Below, piece by piece: positions 9,084-18,055 of a stretch of 64,000 nt of DNA; position 1 is the stretch's first letter, and the number at the start of each line of letters is the position of its first letter. Position numbers and translations under genes: made by a program. The notes under the pieces are model-generated. The model searched no databases and was not told the DNA's origin. It worked only from the letters and a program-made list of their open reading frames with translations. The stretch lies in assembly GCF_003814875.1 (NCBI RefSeq), contig NZ_RKQF01000001.1, positions 8,680,001 to 8,744,000 on the forward strand. The letters are read 5' to 3'. Source of the DNA: Streptomyces sp. Ag109_O5-1 (GTDB lineage: Bacteria; Actinomycetota; Actinomycetes; Streptomycetales; Streptomycetaceae).

Positions 9084-9181
9084 CGGGTCGGCGCTACGGA
9101 CCGTCCCATTCGGCATCCGCCGTCCCCGCGCGGGGCACCGCACGTGGACGGCAACGTAATTCGAGGCGAGAGGCCTTCGAC

Positions 9182-10381
9182 GTGGCAGCACCGCAGAACT
9201 ACCTCGCAGTCATCAAGGTCATCGGTGTCGGCGGCGGTGGTGTCAATGCCATCAACCGGATGATCGAGGTCGGCCTCAAGGGCGTCGAGTTCATCGCCAT
9301 CAACACCGACGCACAGGCGCTGTTGATGAGCGACGCCGACGTCAAGCTCGACGTCGGCCGTGAACTCACCCGCGGACTCGGCGCCGGCGCCAACCCGGCC
9401 GTCGGCCGCAAGGCCGCCGAGGACCACCGCGAGGAGATCGAGGAGGTCCTCAAGGGGGCCGACATGGTCTTCGTGACGGCCGGCGAGGGCGGCGGCACCG
9501 GCACCGGCGGCGCGCCCGTCGTCGCCAACATCGCGCGCTCCCTCGGCGCCCTCACCATCGGCGTGGTCACCCGCCCCTTCACCTTCGAGGGCCGGCGCCG
9601 CGCCAACCAGGCCGAGGACGGCATCGCCGAACTCCGCGAAGAGGTCGACACCCTCATCGTCATCCCGAACGACCGGCTGCTGTCCATCTCGGACCGCCAG
9701 GTCTCGGTGCTCGACGCCTTCAAGTCGGCCGACCAGGTCCTGCTCTCCGGTGTCCAGGGCATCACCGACCTCATCACCACGCCCGGCCTCATCAACCTCG
9801 ACTTCGCCGACGTCAAGTCGGTCATGTCCGAGGCCGGTTCGGCCCTCATGGGCATCGGCTCGGCCCGCGGCGACGACCGCGCGGTGGCCGCCGCCGAGAT
9901 GGCGATCTCCTCGCCGCTCCTGGAGGCCTCCATCGACGGCGCCCGGGGCGTGCTGCTCTCCATCTCCGGCGGCTCCGACCTCGGCCTGTTCGAGATCAAC
10001 GAGGCCGCCCAGCTGGTCAGCGAGGCCGCCCACCCCGAGGCCAACATCATCTTCGGCGCGGTCATCGACGACGCCCTCGGCGACGAGGTCCGCGTCACGG
10101 TCATCGCGGCCGGCTTCGACGGGGGCCAGCCCCCGGCCCGCCGGGACAACGTCCTCGGCTCCTCCTCGTCGTCCTCCTCCCGCCGCGACGAGCCCGCTCC
10201 GGTGCGGCAGCAGCCCGAGCGTCCCTCCTTCGGCTCGCTCGGCAGCGTGACCCCCAAGGAGGACCCGGAGCCGGCCCCCGAGCCGGTCGCCGACATCCCG
10301 GTCGCCCCGCCGGTCCCGCCGTCGCGCACCTACACGGACAGCGCGGCCGAGGAACTGGACGTACCGGACTTCCTCAAGTGA
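9182..10381 (+). CDS. ftsZ: FtsZ, tubulin-like division GTPase
   Basis: Polymerises into the Z ring at vegetative cross-walls and in ladders of sporulation septa. The 399-aa protein has the GTP-binding T1 loop GVGGGGVNA near the N-terminus, the tubulin signature GGGTGTGG near residue 103, the T7 region NLDFADVKSVM, a proline/serine-rich linker, and the C-terminal peptide ending DVPDFLK that binds partners such as SepF. GTG start at 9182 follows GAGGCGAGAGG. It is preceded by a 279-bp gap with promoters and dyads and followed 10 bases later by pgeF. Confidence 0.98.
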   Translation: MAAPQNYLAVIKVIGVGGGGVNAINRMIEVGLKGVEFIAINTDAQALLMSDADVKLDVGRELTRGLGAGANPAVGRKAAEDHREEIEEVLKGADMVFVTAGEGGGTGTGGAPVVANIARSLGALTIGVVTRPFTFEGRRRANQAEDGIAELREEVDTLIVIPNDRLLSISDRQVSVLDAFKSADQVLLSGVQGITDLITTPGLINLDFADVKSVMSEAGSALMGIGSARGDDRAVAAAEMAISSPLLEASIDGARGVLLSISGGSDLGLFEINEAAQLVSEAAHPEANIIFGAVIDDALGDEVRVTVIAAGFDGGQPPARRDNVLGSSSSSSSRRDEPAPVRQQPERPSFGSLGSVTPKEDPEPAPEPVADIPVAPPVPPSRTYTDSAAEELDVPDFLK

Positions 10382-10391
10382 TCCTTCAGAC

Positions 10392-11120
10392 GTGATAGGA
10401 CAGCACGAAACCGTGAGCGGCGCGCACTTCGCCTTCACCGACAGGTGGGGCGGGGTGAGCGCCGCTCCGTACGAGCAGCTCAACCTGGGCGGGGCGGTCG
10501 GCGACGACCCCGACGTGGTACGGACCAACCGGGAGATCGCCGCCAAGTCGCTCGGCCTGGACCCCGGCCGGGTGGTCTGGATGAACCAGGTCCACTCCGC
10601 CGACGTGGCCGTCGTGGACGAGCCGTGGGGAGACCGGCCGGTTCCCGAGGTCGACGCGGTCGTCACCGCGCGCCGGGGGCTCGCCCTCGCCGTCCTCACC
10701 GCCGACTGCACGCCGGTCCTGCTCGCCGACCCGGTCGCCGGGGTCGTGGCCGCCGCCCACGCGGGCCGGCCCGGCATGATCGCCGGGGTCGTTCCCGCCG
10801 CCGTACGCGCCATGACGGAACTCGGCGCCGACCCGGCCAGGATCGTCGCCCGTACCGGACCGGCCGTCTGCGGGCGGTGCTACGAGGTGCCGGAGGCGAT
10901 GCGCACCGAGGTGGCCGCCGTCGAGCCGGCGGCGCACGCCGAGACCAGCTGGGGCACTCCGGCGGTCGACGTCGGCGCCGGAGTGCACGCACAGCTGGCG
11001 CGCGCCGGGGTGCACGACCGGGCACAGTCGCCGGTGTGCACGCTGGAGTCGAATGATCACTTCTCATACCGTCGCGACCGCACCACCGGGCGGCTCGCGG
11101 GCTATGTGTGGCTGGACTGA
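10392..11120 (+). CDS. pgeF: PgeF/YfiH family polyphenol oxidase-fold protein
   Basis: Member of the DUF152 (multi-copper polyphenol oxidoreductase-like, YfiH) family; the E. coli member PgeF removes wrongly incorporated L-Ser from peptidoglycan precursors. The metal-site residues are visible: His in NQVHSADV, Cys in TADCTPVLL and His in AAHAGRPGM. A 242-aa product from the GTG at 10392; the GTG at 10413 (MSGAHF) would be 7 residues shorter. It sits directly after ftsZ, its usual place in actinobacteria, which fits a precursor-proofreading job. Confidence 0.88.
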   Translation: MIGQHETVSGAHFAFTDRWGGVSAAPYEQLNLGGAVGDDPDVVRTNREIAAKSLGLDPGRVVWMNQVHSADVAVVDEPWGDRPVPEVDAVVTARRGLALAVLTADCTPVLLADPVAGVVAAAHAGRPGMIAGVVPAAVRAMTELGADPARIVARTGPAVCGRCYEVPEAMRTEVAAVEPAAHAETSWGTPAVDVGAGVHAQLARAGVHDRAQSPVCTLESNDHFSYRRDRTTGRLAGYVWLD

Positions 11121-11126
11121 TAGGGC

Positions 11127-11846
11127 ATGACGGACCGTAGGGCCGAAATCGCTGCAAATCTGGCGAAAGTGGAGGAGCGCATCGCCGCCGCGTGTGCGGC
11201 GGCCGGGCGCAAGCGGGAGGAGGTGACCCTGATCGTGGTCACCAAGACCTACCCGGCGAGCGATGTGCGGATCCTTTCGGGGCTCGGTGTGCGCCATGTC
11301 GCCGAGAACCGGGACCAGGACGCGGCCCCCAAGGCTGTCGAATGTGCGGATCTGCCCCTCAGTTGGCATTTTGTCGGTCAATTGCAGACCAACAAAGTCC
11401 GATCCGTGGTGGGTTATGCGGATCTCGTGCAGTCCGTCGACCGTTCCAAGCTCGTCGAGGCGCTGTCGAAGGAAGCGGTGCGGGCCGGGCGCGAGGTGGG
11501 GTGTCTCCTTCAGGTGGCGCTCGACGCGGGTGCGAGCGGAAGAGGGGAGCGCGGCGGTGTGGCACCGGGCGGAATCGAAGAGTTGGCCGACCTCGTCGCC
11601 GGATCGCCGGGGCTCCGGCTCGACGGACTGATGACCGTCGCCCCGCTCACCGGGGAGTACGCGGGGCGCCAACGTGCGGCGTTCGGGCGGTTGATGGATT
11701 TGTCGACCGGCCTGCGCCGAGCCCATCCGGCTGCGAACATGGTCTCCGCAGGGATGAGTGCGGACCTCGAGGAGGCAGTGGCGGCCGGGGCGACACATGT
11801 ACGCGTCGGCACTGCGGTACTCGGAGTCCGCCCCAGGCTCGGGTAA
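11127..11846 (+). CDS. YggS/PLPBP-family pyridoxal phosphate homeostasis protein
   Basis: Single-domain PLP-binding TIM-barrel protein thought to hold and deliver PLP rather than catalyse a reaction. The PLP lysine lies in LIVVTKTYPASDV; SWHFVGQLQTNK and the C-terminal phosphate-binding SAGMSADLEEAV region are typical of the family. The product is 239 aa, a normal length. Starts 6 bases after pgeF. Stretches within the gene use more A/T third positions (for example around 11370-11420) than neighbouring genes. Confidence 0.92.
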   Translation: MTDRRAEIAANLAKVEERIAAACAAAGRKREEVTLIVVTKTYPASDVRILSGLGVRHVAENRDQDAAPKAVECADLPLSWHFVGQLQTNKVRSVVGYADLVQSVDRSKLVEALSKEAVRAGREVGCLLQVALDAGASGRGERGGVAPGGIEELADLVAGSPGLRLDGLMTVAPLTGEYAGRQRAAFGRLMDLSTGLRRAHPAANMVSAGMSADLEEAVAAGATHVRVGTAVLGVRPRLG

Positions 11847-11972
11847 CGTCGCCAGGAAGTCGGACCACAGCAGAAAATATGGTCAATGCGGCCCAGGGTG
11901 GGCGCAACGGCCACGTGGATCGCGGGACTTGGCAGTCGTCACGGATCCACCACAGAGCGGAGGACTCAGAGC

Positions 11973-12614
11973 ATGGCCGGCGCGATGCGCAAGATGGCGG
12001 TCTACCTCGGCCTCGTGGAGGACGATGGGTACGACGGCCGCGGATTCGATCCCGACGACGACTTCGAGCCCGAACTGGACCCGGAGCCCGAACGGGACCA
12101 CCGACGGCATGAGCCGTCACACCAGTCCCACGGTGCACACCAGTCCCAAAGGGACGATTCGGTACGAGTGGTGCAGCCGTCTACACCTCGCGAACCGGTG
12201 TCGCATTCCGCGGCGCTACCGGCGGAATCGGGACGCCCGGCGCGCATCGCTCCCGTGGCGTCCATCACACAAGAACGCGCAAGCCTGGAGAAGAACGCAC
12301 CGGTGATCATGCCCAAGGTCGTGTCGGAACGAGAGCCTTACCGGATCACCACGCTTCACCCCCGGACCTACAACGAGGCCCGTACCATCGGGGAACACTT
12401 CCGTGAGGGCACGCCGGTGATCATGAATCTGACTGAGATGGATGACACAGACGCGAAGCGACTTGTCGACTTTGCGGCCGGTTTGGTGTTTGGTCTTCAC
12501 GGCAGCATCGAGCGGGTGACGCAGAAGGTGTTCCTGTTGTCGCCTGCTAACGTCGATGTCACGGCGGAGGACAAGGCCCGCATCGCAGAGGGCGGGTTCT
12601 TCAACCAGAGCTGA
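11973..12614 (+). CDS. sepF: SepF, FtsZ membrane anchor
   Basis: Cytoplasmic division protein that tethers FtsZ to the membrane; in actinobacteria it takes the place of FtsA/ZipA. The 213-aa product starts with a short amphipathic membrane-binding helix (MAGAMRKMAVYLGLVED), continues through an acidic then His/Gln-rich linker, and ends in the about 90-residue SepF core (from the EPYRITTLHP region to ADVTAEDKARI). The ATG at 11973 follows CGGAGGA, which decides it over an upstream in-frame start. Gap of 126 bases after the PLP protein gene. Confidence 0.96.
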   Translation: MAGAMRKMAVYLGLVEDDGYDGRGFDPDDDFEPELDPEPERDHRRHEPSHQSHGAHQSQRDDSVRVVQPSTPREPVSHSAALPAESGRPARIAPVASITQERASLEKNAPVIMPKVVSEREPYRITTLHPRTYNEARTIGEHFREGTPVIMNLTEMDDTDAKRLVDFAAGLVFGLHGSIERVTQKVFLLSPANVDVTAEDKARIAEGGFFNQS

Positions 12615-12664
12615 GACGCAACACCGGTACCAGGCACGGAACAGGGGAGAGGGAAGCACGGATC

Positions 12665-12949
12665 ATGAGCGTGTTCCTGGATGTGATCTACATCGCGCTG
12701 ATGTGCTTCCTCATCGTGCTCATCTTCCGGTTGGTCATGGACTACGTGTTCCAGTTCGCCCGCTCATGGCAACCCGGCAAGGCGATGGTGGTCGTACTTG
12801 AGGCCACCTACACTGTCACCGATCCACCGCTCAAGCTTCTGCGGCGGTTCATCCCGCCGCTGCGTCTCGGGGGCGTGGCGCTCGACCTGTCCTTCTTCGT
12901 ACTGATGATCATCGTCTACATCCTGATCGCGATCGTTGGTCGGCTGTGA
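12665..12949 (+). CDS. YggT family membrane protein
   Basis: A 94-aa protein with two hydrophobic segments (about residues 3-27 and 66-92) and the YggT-family central region PPLKLLRRFIPPLRLGGVALDLS. Family function is not established; in many Gram-positive genomes it lies between sepF and divIVA, as here, suggesting a part in division or osmotic protection. Start ATG follows a GGGGAGAGGG stretch. Confidence 0.9.
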   Translation: MSVFLDVIYIALMCFLIVLIFRLVMDYVFQFARSWQPGKAMVVVLEATYTVTDPPLKLLRRFIPPLRLGGVALDLSFFVLMIIVYILIAIVGRL

Positions 12950-13005
12950 TGAGCGATGTGACCTACCGTCTTGCCGAACGCCGACGACTACGTTGAGGTG
13001 AAGAG

Positions 13006-14298
13006 ATGCCGTTGACCCCCGAGGACGTGCGGAACAAGCAGTTCACGACCGTCCGCCTCCGAGAAGGCTATGACGAGGACGAGGTCGATGCCTTCCTCGA
13101 TGAGGTCGAAGCCGAGCTGACCCGCCTGCTCCGCGAGAACGAGGACCTGCGCGCCAAGCTGGCCGCGGCCACGCGTGCTGCTGCCCAGAACCAGCAGAAC
13201 ATGCGCAAGCCTCCGGAGCCACAGGACCAGCAGGGCGGCATGCCTCAGCAAGGGGGAATGCCGCAGCAGGGTGGTATGCCGCAGCAAGGCGGTATGCCGC
13301 AGCAGGGCATGCGAGGTCCCGGCGCTCCGGTGCCCGCCGGAATATCGGGCCCGCCGCAGCAGCAGATGGGTGGCCCCATGGGTGGCCCCCCGCAGCTGCC
13401 GAGCGGCGCCCCGCAGCTGCCGGCCGGTCCCAGTGGCCAGGGCGGTCCGCAGGGTCCCGGTCCGATGGGCCAGGGTCCGATGGGTCCCGGTCCGATGGGC
13501 CAGGGTCCGATGGGCCAGGGTCCGATGGGTCAGGGCATGGGCCAGGGGCCCGGTCCGATGGGCCAGGGCATGGGTCCGGGCACCATGGGCGGTCAGCCCC
13601 CCATGCAGCAGCAGATGGGTGGTCCGATGGGCGGCCCCATGGGTGGTCCGATGGGCGGTCCCATGGGCGGCCCCGGTCAGGGTCCCGGTGGCGACAGCGC
13701 CGCGCGTGTCCTCTCGCTGGCCCAGCAGACCGCCGACCAGGCGATCGCCGAGGCCCGCTCCGAGGCCAACAAGATCGTCGGTGAGGCCCGCAGCCGCGCC
13801 GAGGGTCTGGAGCGTGACGCCCGTGCCAAGGCCGACGCGCTGGAGCGGGACGCGCAGGAGAAGCACCGCGTCGCCATGGGCTCCCTGGAGTCCGCGCGCG
13901 CCACGCTGGAGCGCAAGGTCGAGGACCTGCGCGGCTTCGAGCGCGAGTACCGCACGCGTCTGAAGTCGTACCTCGAGTCCCAGCTGCGTCAGCTGGAGAC
14001 TCAGTCCGACGACTCCCTGGCGCCGCCGCGCACCCCGGCCGCTGCGTCCCTCCCGCCGTCCCCGGCGCCCTCCATGGCACCGGCCGGCGCGAGCGCCCCG
14101 TCCTACGGCGGCAACCCGTCGATGGGTGGTCCGTCCATGGGCGGGCCGTCCCCCGCTGCCCCGTCCTACGGCGGCCAGCAGCAGATGACGCCGGCGATGA
14201 CCCAGCCGATGGCACCGGTACGCCCGCAGGGCCCCTCTCCGATGGGCCAGGCGCCGTCCCCGATGCGCGGCTTCCTCATCGACGAGGACGACAACTGA
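13006..14298 (+). CDS. divIVA: DivIVA (Wag31-type), polar growth determinant
   Basis: Coiled-coil protein marking hyphal tips and new branch sites; essential in Streptomyces. The 430-aa product has the conserved N-terminal membrane-binding domain (MPLTPEDVRNKQF... through the first coiled coil, about residues 1-65), a low-complexity Pro/Gln/Gly/Met region (about 66-225), a second long coiled coil (about 227-330, AEARSEANKIVGEARSRAEG type heptads), and a second Pro/Gly/Met-rich tail. Acidic C-terminus DEDDN. A strong terminator follows 42 bases after the stop. Confidence 0.96.
   Translation: MPLTPEDVRNKQFTTVRLREGYDEDEVDAFLDEVEAELTRLLRENEDLRAKLAAATRAAAQNQQNMRKPPEPQDQQGGMPQQGGMPQQGGMPQQGGMPQQGMRGPGAPVPAGISGPPQQQMGGPMGGPPQLPSGAPQLPAGPSGQGGPQGPGPMGQGPMGPGPMGQGPMGQGPMGQGMGQGPGPMGQGMGPGTMGGQPPMQQQMGGPMGGPMGGPMGGPMGGPGQGPGGDSAARVLSLAQQTADQAIAEARSEANKIVGEARSRAEGLERDARAKADALERDAQEKHRVAMGSLESARATLERKVEDLRGFEREYRTRLKSYLESQLRQLETQSDDSLAPPRTPAAASLPPSPAPSMAPAGASAPSYGGNPSMGGPSMGGPSPAAPSYGGQQQMTPAMTQPMAPVRPQGPSPMGQAPSPMRGFLIDEDDN
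13225..13680 (+). repeat. in-frame tandem repeats in divIVA
   Basis: Degenerate repeats encoding QQGGMP (about five copies, 13230-13310) and GPMGQ/GPMGG units (about 13450-13680) form the linker between the two coiled coils. The nucleotide repeats are near identical, so length is likely to vary between strains and short-read assembly could mis-size them. Confidence 0.85.
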
Positions 14299-14340
14299 CG
14301 GCCGCGCAGGGTAGTACGCCGTAGTCGTCGGCAGCGTTCA

Positions 14341-14382
14341 ACAGGGCGGGGCCCCGGATTTCGATCCGGGGCCCCGCCCTGT
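14341..14382 (+). terminator. strong hairpin terminator after divIVA
   Basis: A perfect 19-bp stem (14341-14359 with 14364-14382) closes a TTCG tetraloop and is followed by a short T run. It ends the division cluster transcription unit. Confidence 0.9.
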
Positions 14383-14447
14383 TTATGCGTGTTGACGGCT
14401 TTGGCGGTCTTGACGGTGCCGGCGCGGGCCGCTGTAGCGTGCGCGGC

Positions 14448-14771
14448 ATGGGCGGAGCAGGGGGACGCGGGGCGCCGGGTGGCCGACCTGGAGACTGGAG
14501 ATACAGCTGTTCCGTGACGAGCCGGCCGTCGAGATCCGTACCCAGCTGACGGCGGCCGGACTGCCGGTGCAGGCCGAGTACCTGCCCGTCGAGGTCGGCA
14601 CGGGTGTCCGCGTGGACGTCGACTACGGGGGACGACCCGGAGGGCGGTGTCTACGTGGGGTGGAATCCCGGGCCGGTGATCCGGATCGGATTCCACCGGG
14701 GCGACGTCGACGCCGAGCAGCACACCCGGATCCTGCATCACATGATCGCCGTCCACGAGGCGATGCGGTGA
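14448..14771 (+). pseudogene. frameshifted small hypothetical gene
   Basis: A coding-like sequence passes through three frames. Reading a normal ATG GCG GAG start requires removing one G after the ATG at 14448; a 7-base tandem duplication (CTGGAGA at 14488-14494 and again 14495-14501) causes a second +1 shift; an extra G in the run 14627-14631 causes a third. With these undone one open frame of about 105 codons results, running through DLEIQLFRDEPAVEIRTQ, then VEVGTGVRVDVDYGDD and EGGVYVGWNPGP, to a TGA at 14769. I do not recognise the family. The first lesion is the least certain. Confidence 0.6.
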
Positions 14772-14860
14772 AGGGCCCGCGCAGGCCACTGCTGGAGGCG
14801 CTGGGCCTGGACACCGCGCGGGCGGCCTGGACACTGCCGCCGACCGACTGGAGCGACAAC

Positions 14861-14899
14861 GAGGGCCCGGCCCCTCCGGAACGGGGTGACCGGGCCCTC
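14861..14899 (-). terminator. terminator of ileS
   Basis: GAGGGCCCGG (14861-14870) pairs perfectly with CCGGGCCCTC (14890-14899), with a further CCCC/GGGG pairing inside. It lies just beyond the ileS stop on the - strand. No clear U run, which is common for Streptomyces terminators. Confidence 0.65.
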
Positions 14900-14910
14900 G
14901 GACGCCGCGC

Positions 14911-17900
14911 CTACGCCTTCCGGAGACGGAAGGTGAGGGACAGGCCCTCGTCGGTGAACGGCTCGCCGTAGGAGCCGTCCGCCTCACCCTGTGCGAAGTC
15001 GGTCGCCAGCACCTCGTCGGCGATCAGCTCCGTGTGCTCCGCGAGCGCCGCGATCACCGCCGGGTCCGTCGACACCCACCGCAGCGCGATCCGGTCGGCC
15101 ACGTCCAGCCCGCTGTTCTTGCGCGCCTCCTGGATCAGCCGGATCGCGTCCCGCGCGAGGCCCGCCTGCCGCAGCTCCTCGGTGATCTCCAGGTCGAGCG
15201 CGACGGTCGCACCGGAGTCCGACGCCACCGACCAGCCCTCGCGAGGCGTCTCCGTGATGATCACCTCGTCCGGCGCGAGCGTCACGGTCTCGCCGTCGAC
15301 CTCCACCGTCGCCGTGCCCTCACGCAGCGCCAGCGACAGCGCGGCCGCGTCCGCCGCGGCGACCGCCTTCGCCACGTCCTGCACCCGCTTGCCGAACCGC
15401 TTGCCCAGCGTCCGGAAGTTCGCCTTGGCCGTGGTGTCCACCAGCGAACCGCCCACCTCGGACAGCGACGCCAGCGAGGAGACGTTCAGCTCGTCGGTGA
15501 TCTGCGCGTGCAGCTCCCGGTCGAGCGCGTCGAAGCCGACCGCCGCGACCAGCGCCCGGGACAGCGGCTGCCGCGTCTTGACACCCGACTCCGCGCGCGT
15601 GGCACGGCCGAGCTCCACGAGCCGCCGTACCAGCACCATCTGCTTGGACAGCTCCGGGTCGATCGCGGACAGGTCCGCCTCCGGCCAGGACGACAGGTGC
15701 ACCGACTCCGGCGCGCCCGGGGTCACCGGCACCACCAGGTCCTGCCAAACCCGCTCGGTGATGAACGGGGTCAGCGGGGCCATCAGCCGGGTGACGGTCT
15801 CCACGACCTCGTGCAGCGTGCGCAGCGCGGCCTTGTCACCCTGCCAGAAGCGACGGCGCGAACGGCGGACGTACCAGTTGGACAGGTCGTCGACGAACGC
15901 GGACAGCAGCTTGCCGGCCCGTTGGGTGTCGTATGCCTCCAGGGACTGCGTCACCTGGTCGGTGAGCGCGTGCAGCTCCGAGAGCAGCCAGCGGTCCAGG
16001 ACCGGGCGGTCGGCCGGGGCCGGGTCCGCCTCGCTCGGCGCCCAGTCCGAGGTACGGGCGTACAGCGCCTGGAAGGCGACCGTGTTCCAGTACGTCAGCA
16101 GCGTCTTGCGGACGACCTCCTGGATCGTGCCGTGGCCCACCCGGCGGGCCGCCCACGGCGAGCCGCCGGCCGCCATGAACCAGCGCACCGCGTCCGCGCC
16201 GTGCCGGTCCATCAGCGGGATCGGCTCCAGGGTGTTGCCCAGGTGCTTGGACATCTTGCGGCCGTCCTCGGCGAGGATGTGGCCGAGGCAGACCACGTTC
16301 TCGTACGAGGACTTGTCGAAGACCAGCGTGCCGACCGCCATCAGCGTGTAGAACCAGCCGCGGGTCTGGTCGATGGCCTCGGAGATGAACTGCGCCGGGT
16401 AACGGCTCTCGAACAGCTCCTTGTTCTTGTGCGGGTAGCCCCACTGCGCGAACGGCATCGAACCCGAGTCGTACCAGGCGTCGATGACCTCCGGCACACG
16501 CGTGGCGGTCTTCTCGCACTGGGGGCACGCGAAGGTGACGGCGTCGATGAACGGGCGGTGCGGGTCCAGGCCCGACTGGTCGGCGCCCGTCAGCTCGGTC
16601 AGCTCCGCGCGGGAGCCGACCACGGTGAGGTGGTCGTCCTCGCAGCGCCAGATCGGCAGCGGGGTGCCCCAGTAGCGGTTGCGGGACAGCGCCCAGTCGA
16701 TGTTGTTGTTCAGCCAGTCCCCGTACCGGCCGTGCTTGACCGTGTCCGGGAACCAGTTCGTCTTCTCGTTCTCTTCGAGGAGGCGGTCCTTGATCGCCGT
16801 CGTACGGATGTACCAGGACGGCTGCGCGTAGTAGAGCAGCGCGGTGTGGCAGCGCCAGCAGTGCGGGTAGCTGTGCTCGTACGGCAGGTGCTTGAAGAGG
16901 AGGCCGCGCTGGTTCAGGTCCTCGGTGAGCCTTTCGTCGGCCTTCTTGAAGAAGACGCCCCCTACAAGCGGGACGTTCTCCTCGAAGGTGCCGTCCGGGC
17001 GGACCGGGTTGACCACCGGCAGGCCGTAGGCGCGGCAGACCTTCAGGTCGTCCTCACCGAAGGCGGGGGACTGGTGGACCAGGCCCGTACCGTCCTCGGT
17101 CGTGACGTATTCGGCGTTGACGACGTAATGCGCCGGTTCCGGGAACTCAACCAGCTCGAACGGACGTTGATAGGTCCAGCGCTCCATCTCGGCGCCGGTG
17201 AAGGTCTGGCCCGTGGTCTCCCAGCCCTCGCCGAGCGCCTTGGCGACCAGCGGCTCGGCGACGACCAGCCGCTCCTCGCCGTTGGTGGCGACGACGTAGG
17301 TGACCTCCGGGTGCGCGGCGACCGCCGTGTTGGACACCAGGGTCCAGGGGGTCGTCGTCCACACCAGGAGCGCGGCCTGGCCGGCGAGCGGACCGGAGGT
17401 GAGCGGGAAACGGACGTACACGGAGGGGTCGACGACCGTCTCGTAGCCCTGCGCCAGCTCGTGGTCGGACAGGCCGGTGCCGCAGCGCGGACACCAGGGG
17501 GCGACGCGGTGGTCCTGGACCAGCAGCCCCTTGTTGAAGATCTCCTTCAGCGACCACCAGACCGACTCGATGTACGCGGGGTCCATGGTCACGTAGGCGT
17601 CGTCCAGGTCGACCCAGTAGCCCATGCGGGTCGTCAGCGCGGAGAACGCGTCGGTGTGGCGCAGCACGGACTCGCGGCACTTGGCGTTGAACTCGGCGAT
17701 GCCGTACGCCTCGATCTCCGGCTTGCCGCTGAAGCCCAGCTCCTTCTCGACCGCGAGCTCCACGGGCAGGCCGTGGCAGTCCCAGCCGGCCTTGCGGCCG
17801 ACGTGGTAGCCGCGCATGGTGCGGAAGCGCGGGAAGACGTCCTTGAAGACGCGCGCCTCGATGTGGTGGGCGCCGGGCATGCCGTTGGCGGTGGGCGGGC

Positions 17901-18048
17901 CCTCGTAGAACACCCATTCCGGGCGGCCCTCGGACTGCTCCAGGGTCTTGGCGAAGATCTTCTGCTCGCGCCAGAAGTCGAGCACGGCGTGCTCGAGGGC
18001 GGGCAGGTCGACCTGTGCGGGCACCTGGCGGTACGTCGGCGCTGTCAT
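14911..18048 (-). CDS. ileS: IleS, isoleucyl-tRNA synthetase
   Basis: Charges tRNA-Ile in the cytoplasm. The 1045-aa protein has the class I HIGH-type motif as HHIE (in MPGAHHIEARVF), the CP1 editing domain in the first half, a WCPRC-type zinc site, and the KMSKS-type motif as KMSKH near residue 598, then the anticodon-binding domain. Length and motif form resemble the longer, eukaryote-like type of bacterial IleS. The open frame runs upstream through the leader, but the ATG at 18048 follows GGAGGAAG and matches the family N-terminus. It is controlled by the T-box directly upstream. Confidence 0.96.
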   Translation of the reverse strand: MTAPTYRQVPAQVDLPALEHAVLDFWREQKIFAKTLEQSEGRPEWVFYEGPPTANGMPGAHHIEARVFKDVFPRFRTMRGYHVGRKAGWDCHGLPVELAVEKELGFSGKPEIEAYGIAEFNAKCRESVLRHTDAFSALTTRMGYWVDLDDAYVTMDPAYIESVWWSLKEIFNKGLLVQDHRVAPWCPRCGTGLSDHELAQGYETVVDPSVYVRFPLTSGPLAGQAALLVWTTTPWTLVSNTAVAAHPEVTYVVATNGEERLVVAEPLVAKALGEGWETTGQTFTGAEMERWTYQRPFELVEFPEPAHYVVNAEYVTTEDGTGLVHQSPAFGEDDLKVCRAYGLPVVNPVRPDGTFEENVPLVGGVFFKKADERLTEDLNQRGLLFKHLPYEHSYPHCWRCHTALLYYAQPSWYIRTTAIKDRLLEENEKTNWFPDTVKHGRYGDWLNNNIDWALSRNRYWGTPLPIWRCEDDHLTVVGSRAELTELTGADQSGLDPHRPFIDAVTFACPQCEKTATRVPEVIDAWYDSGSMPFAQWGYPHKNKELFESRYPAQFISEAIDQTRGWFYTLMAVGTLVFDKSSYENVVCLGHILAEDGRKMSKHLGNTLEPIPLMDRHGADAVRWFMAAGGSPWAARRVGHGTIQEVVRKTLLTYWNTVAFQALYARTSDWAPSEADPAPADRPVLDRWLLSELHALTDQVTQSLEAYDTQRAGKLLSAFVDDLSNWYVRRSRRRFWQGDKAALRTLHEVVETVTRLMAPLTPFITERVWQDLVVPVTPGAPESVHLSSWPEADLSAIDPELSKQMVLVRRLVELGRATRAESGVKTRQPLSRALVAAVGFDALDRELHAQITDELNVSSLASLSEVGGSLVDTTAKANFRTLGKRFGKRVQDVAKAVAAADAAALSLALREGTATVEVDGETVTLAPDEVIITETPREGWSVASDSGATVALDLEITEELRQAGLARDAIRLIQEARKNSGLDVADRIALRWVSTDPAVIAALAEHTELIADEVLATDFAQGEADGSYGEPFTDEGLSLTFRLRKA

Positions 18049-18055
18049 CTGCGAG

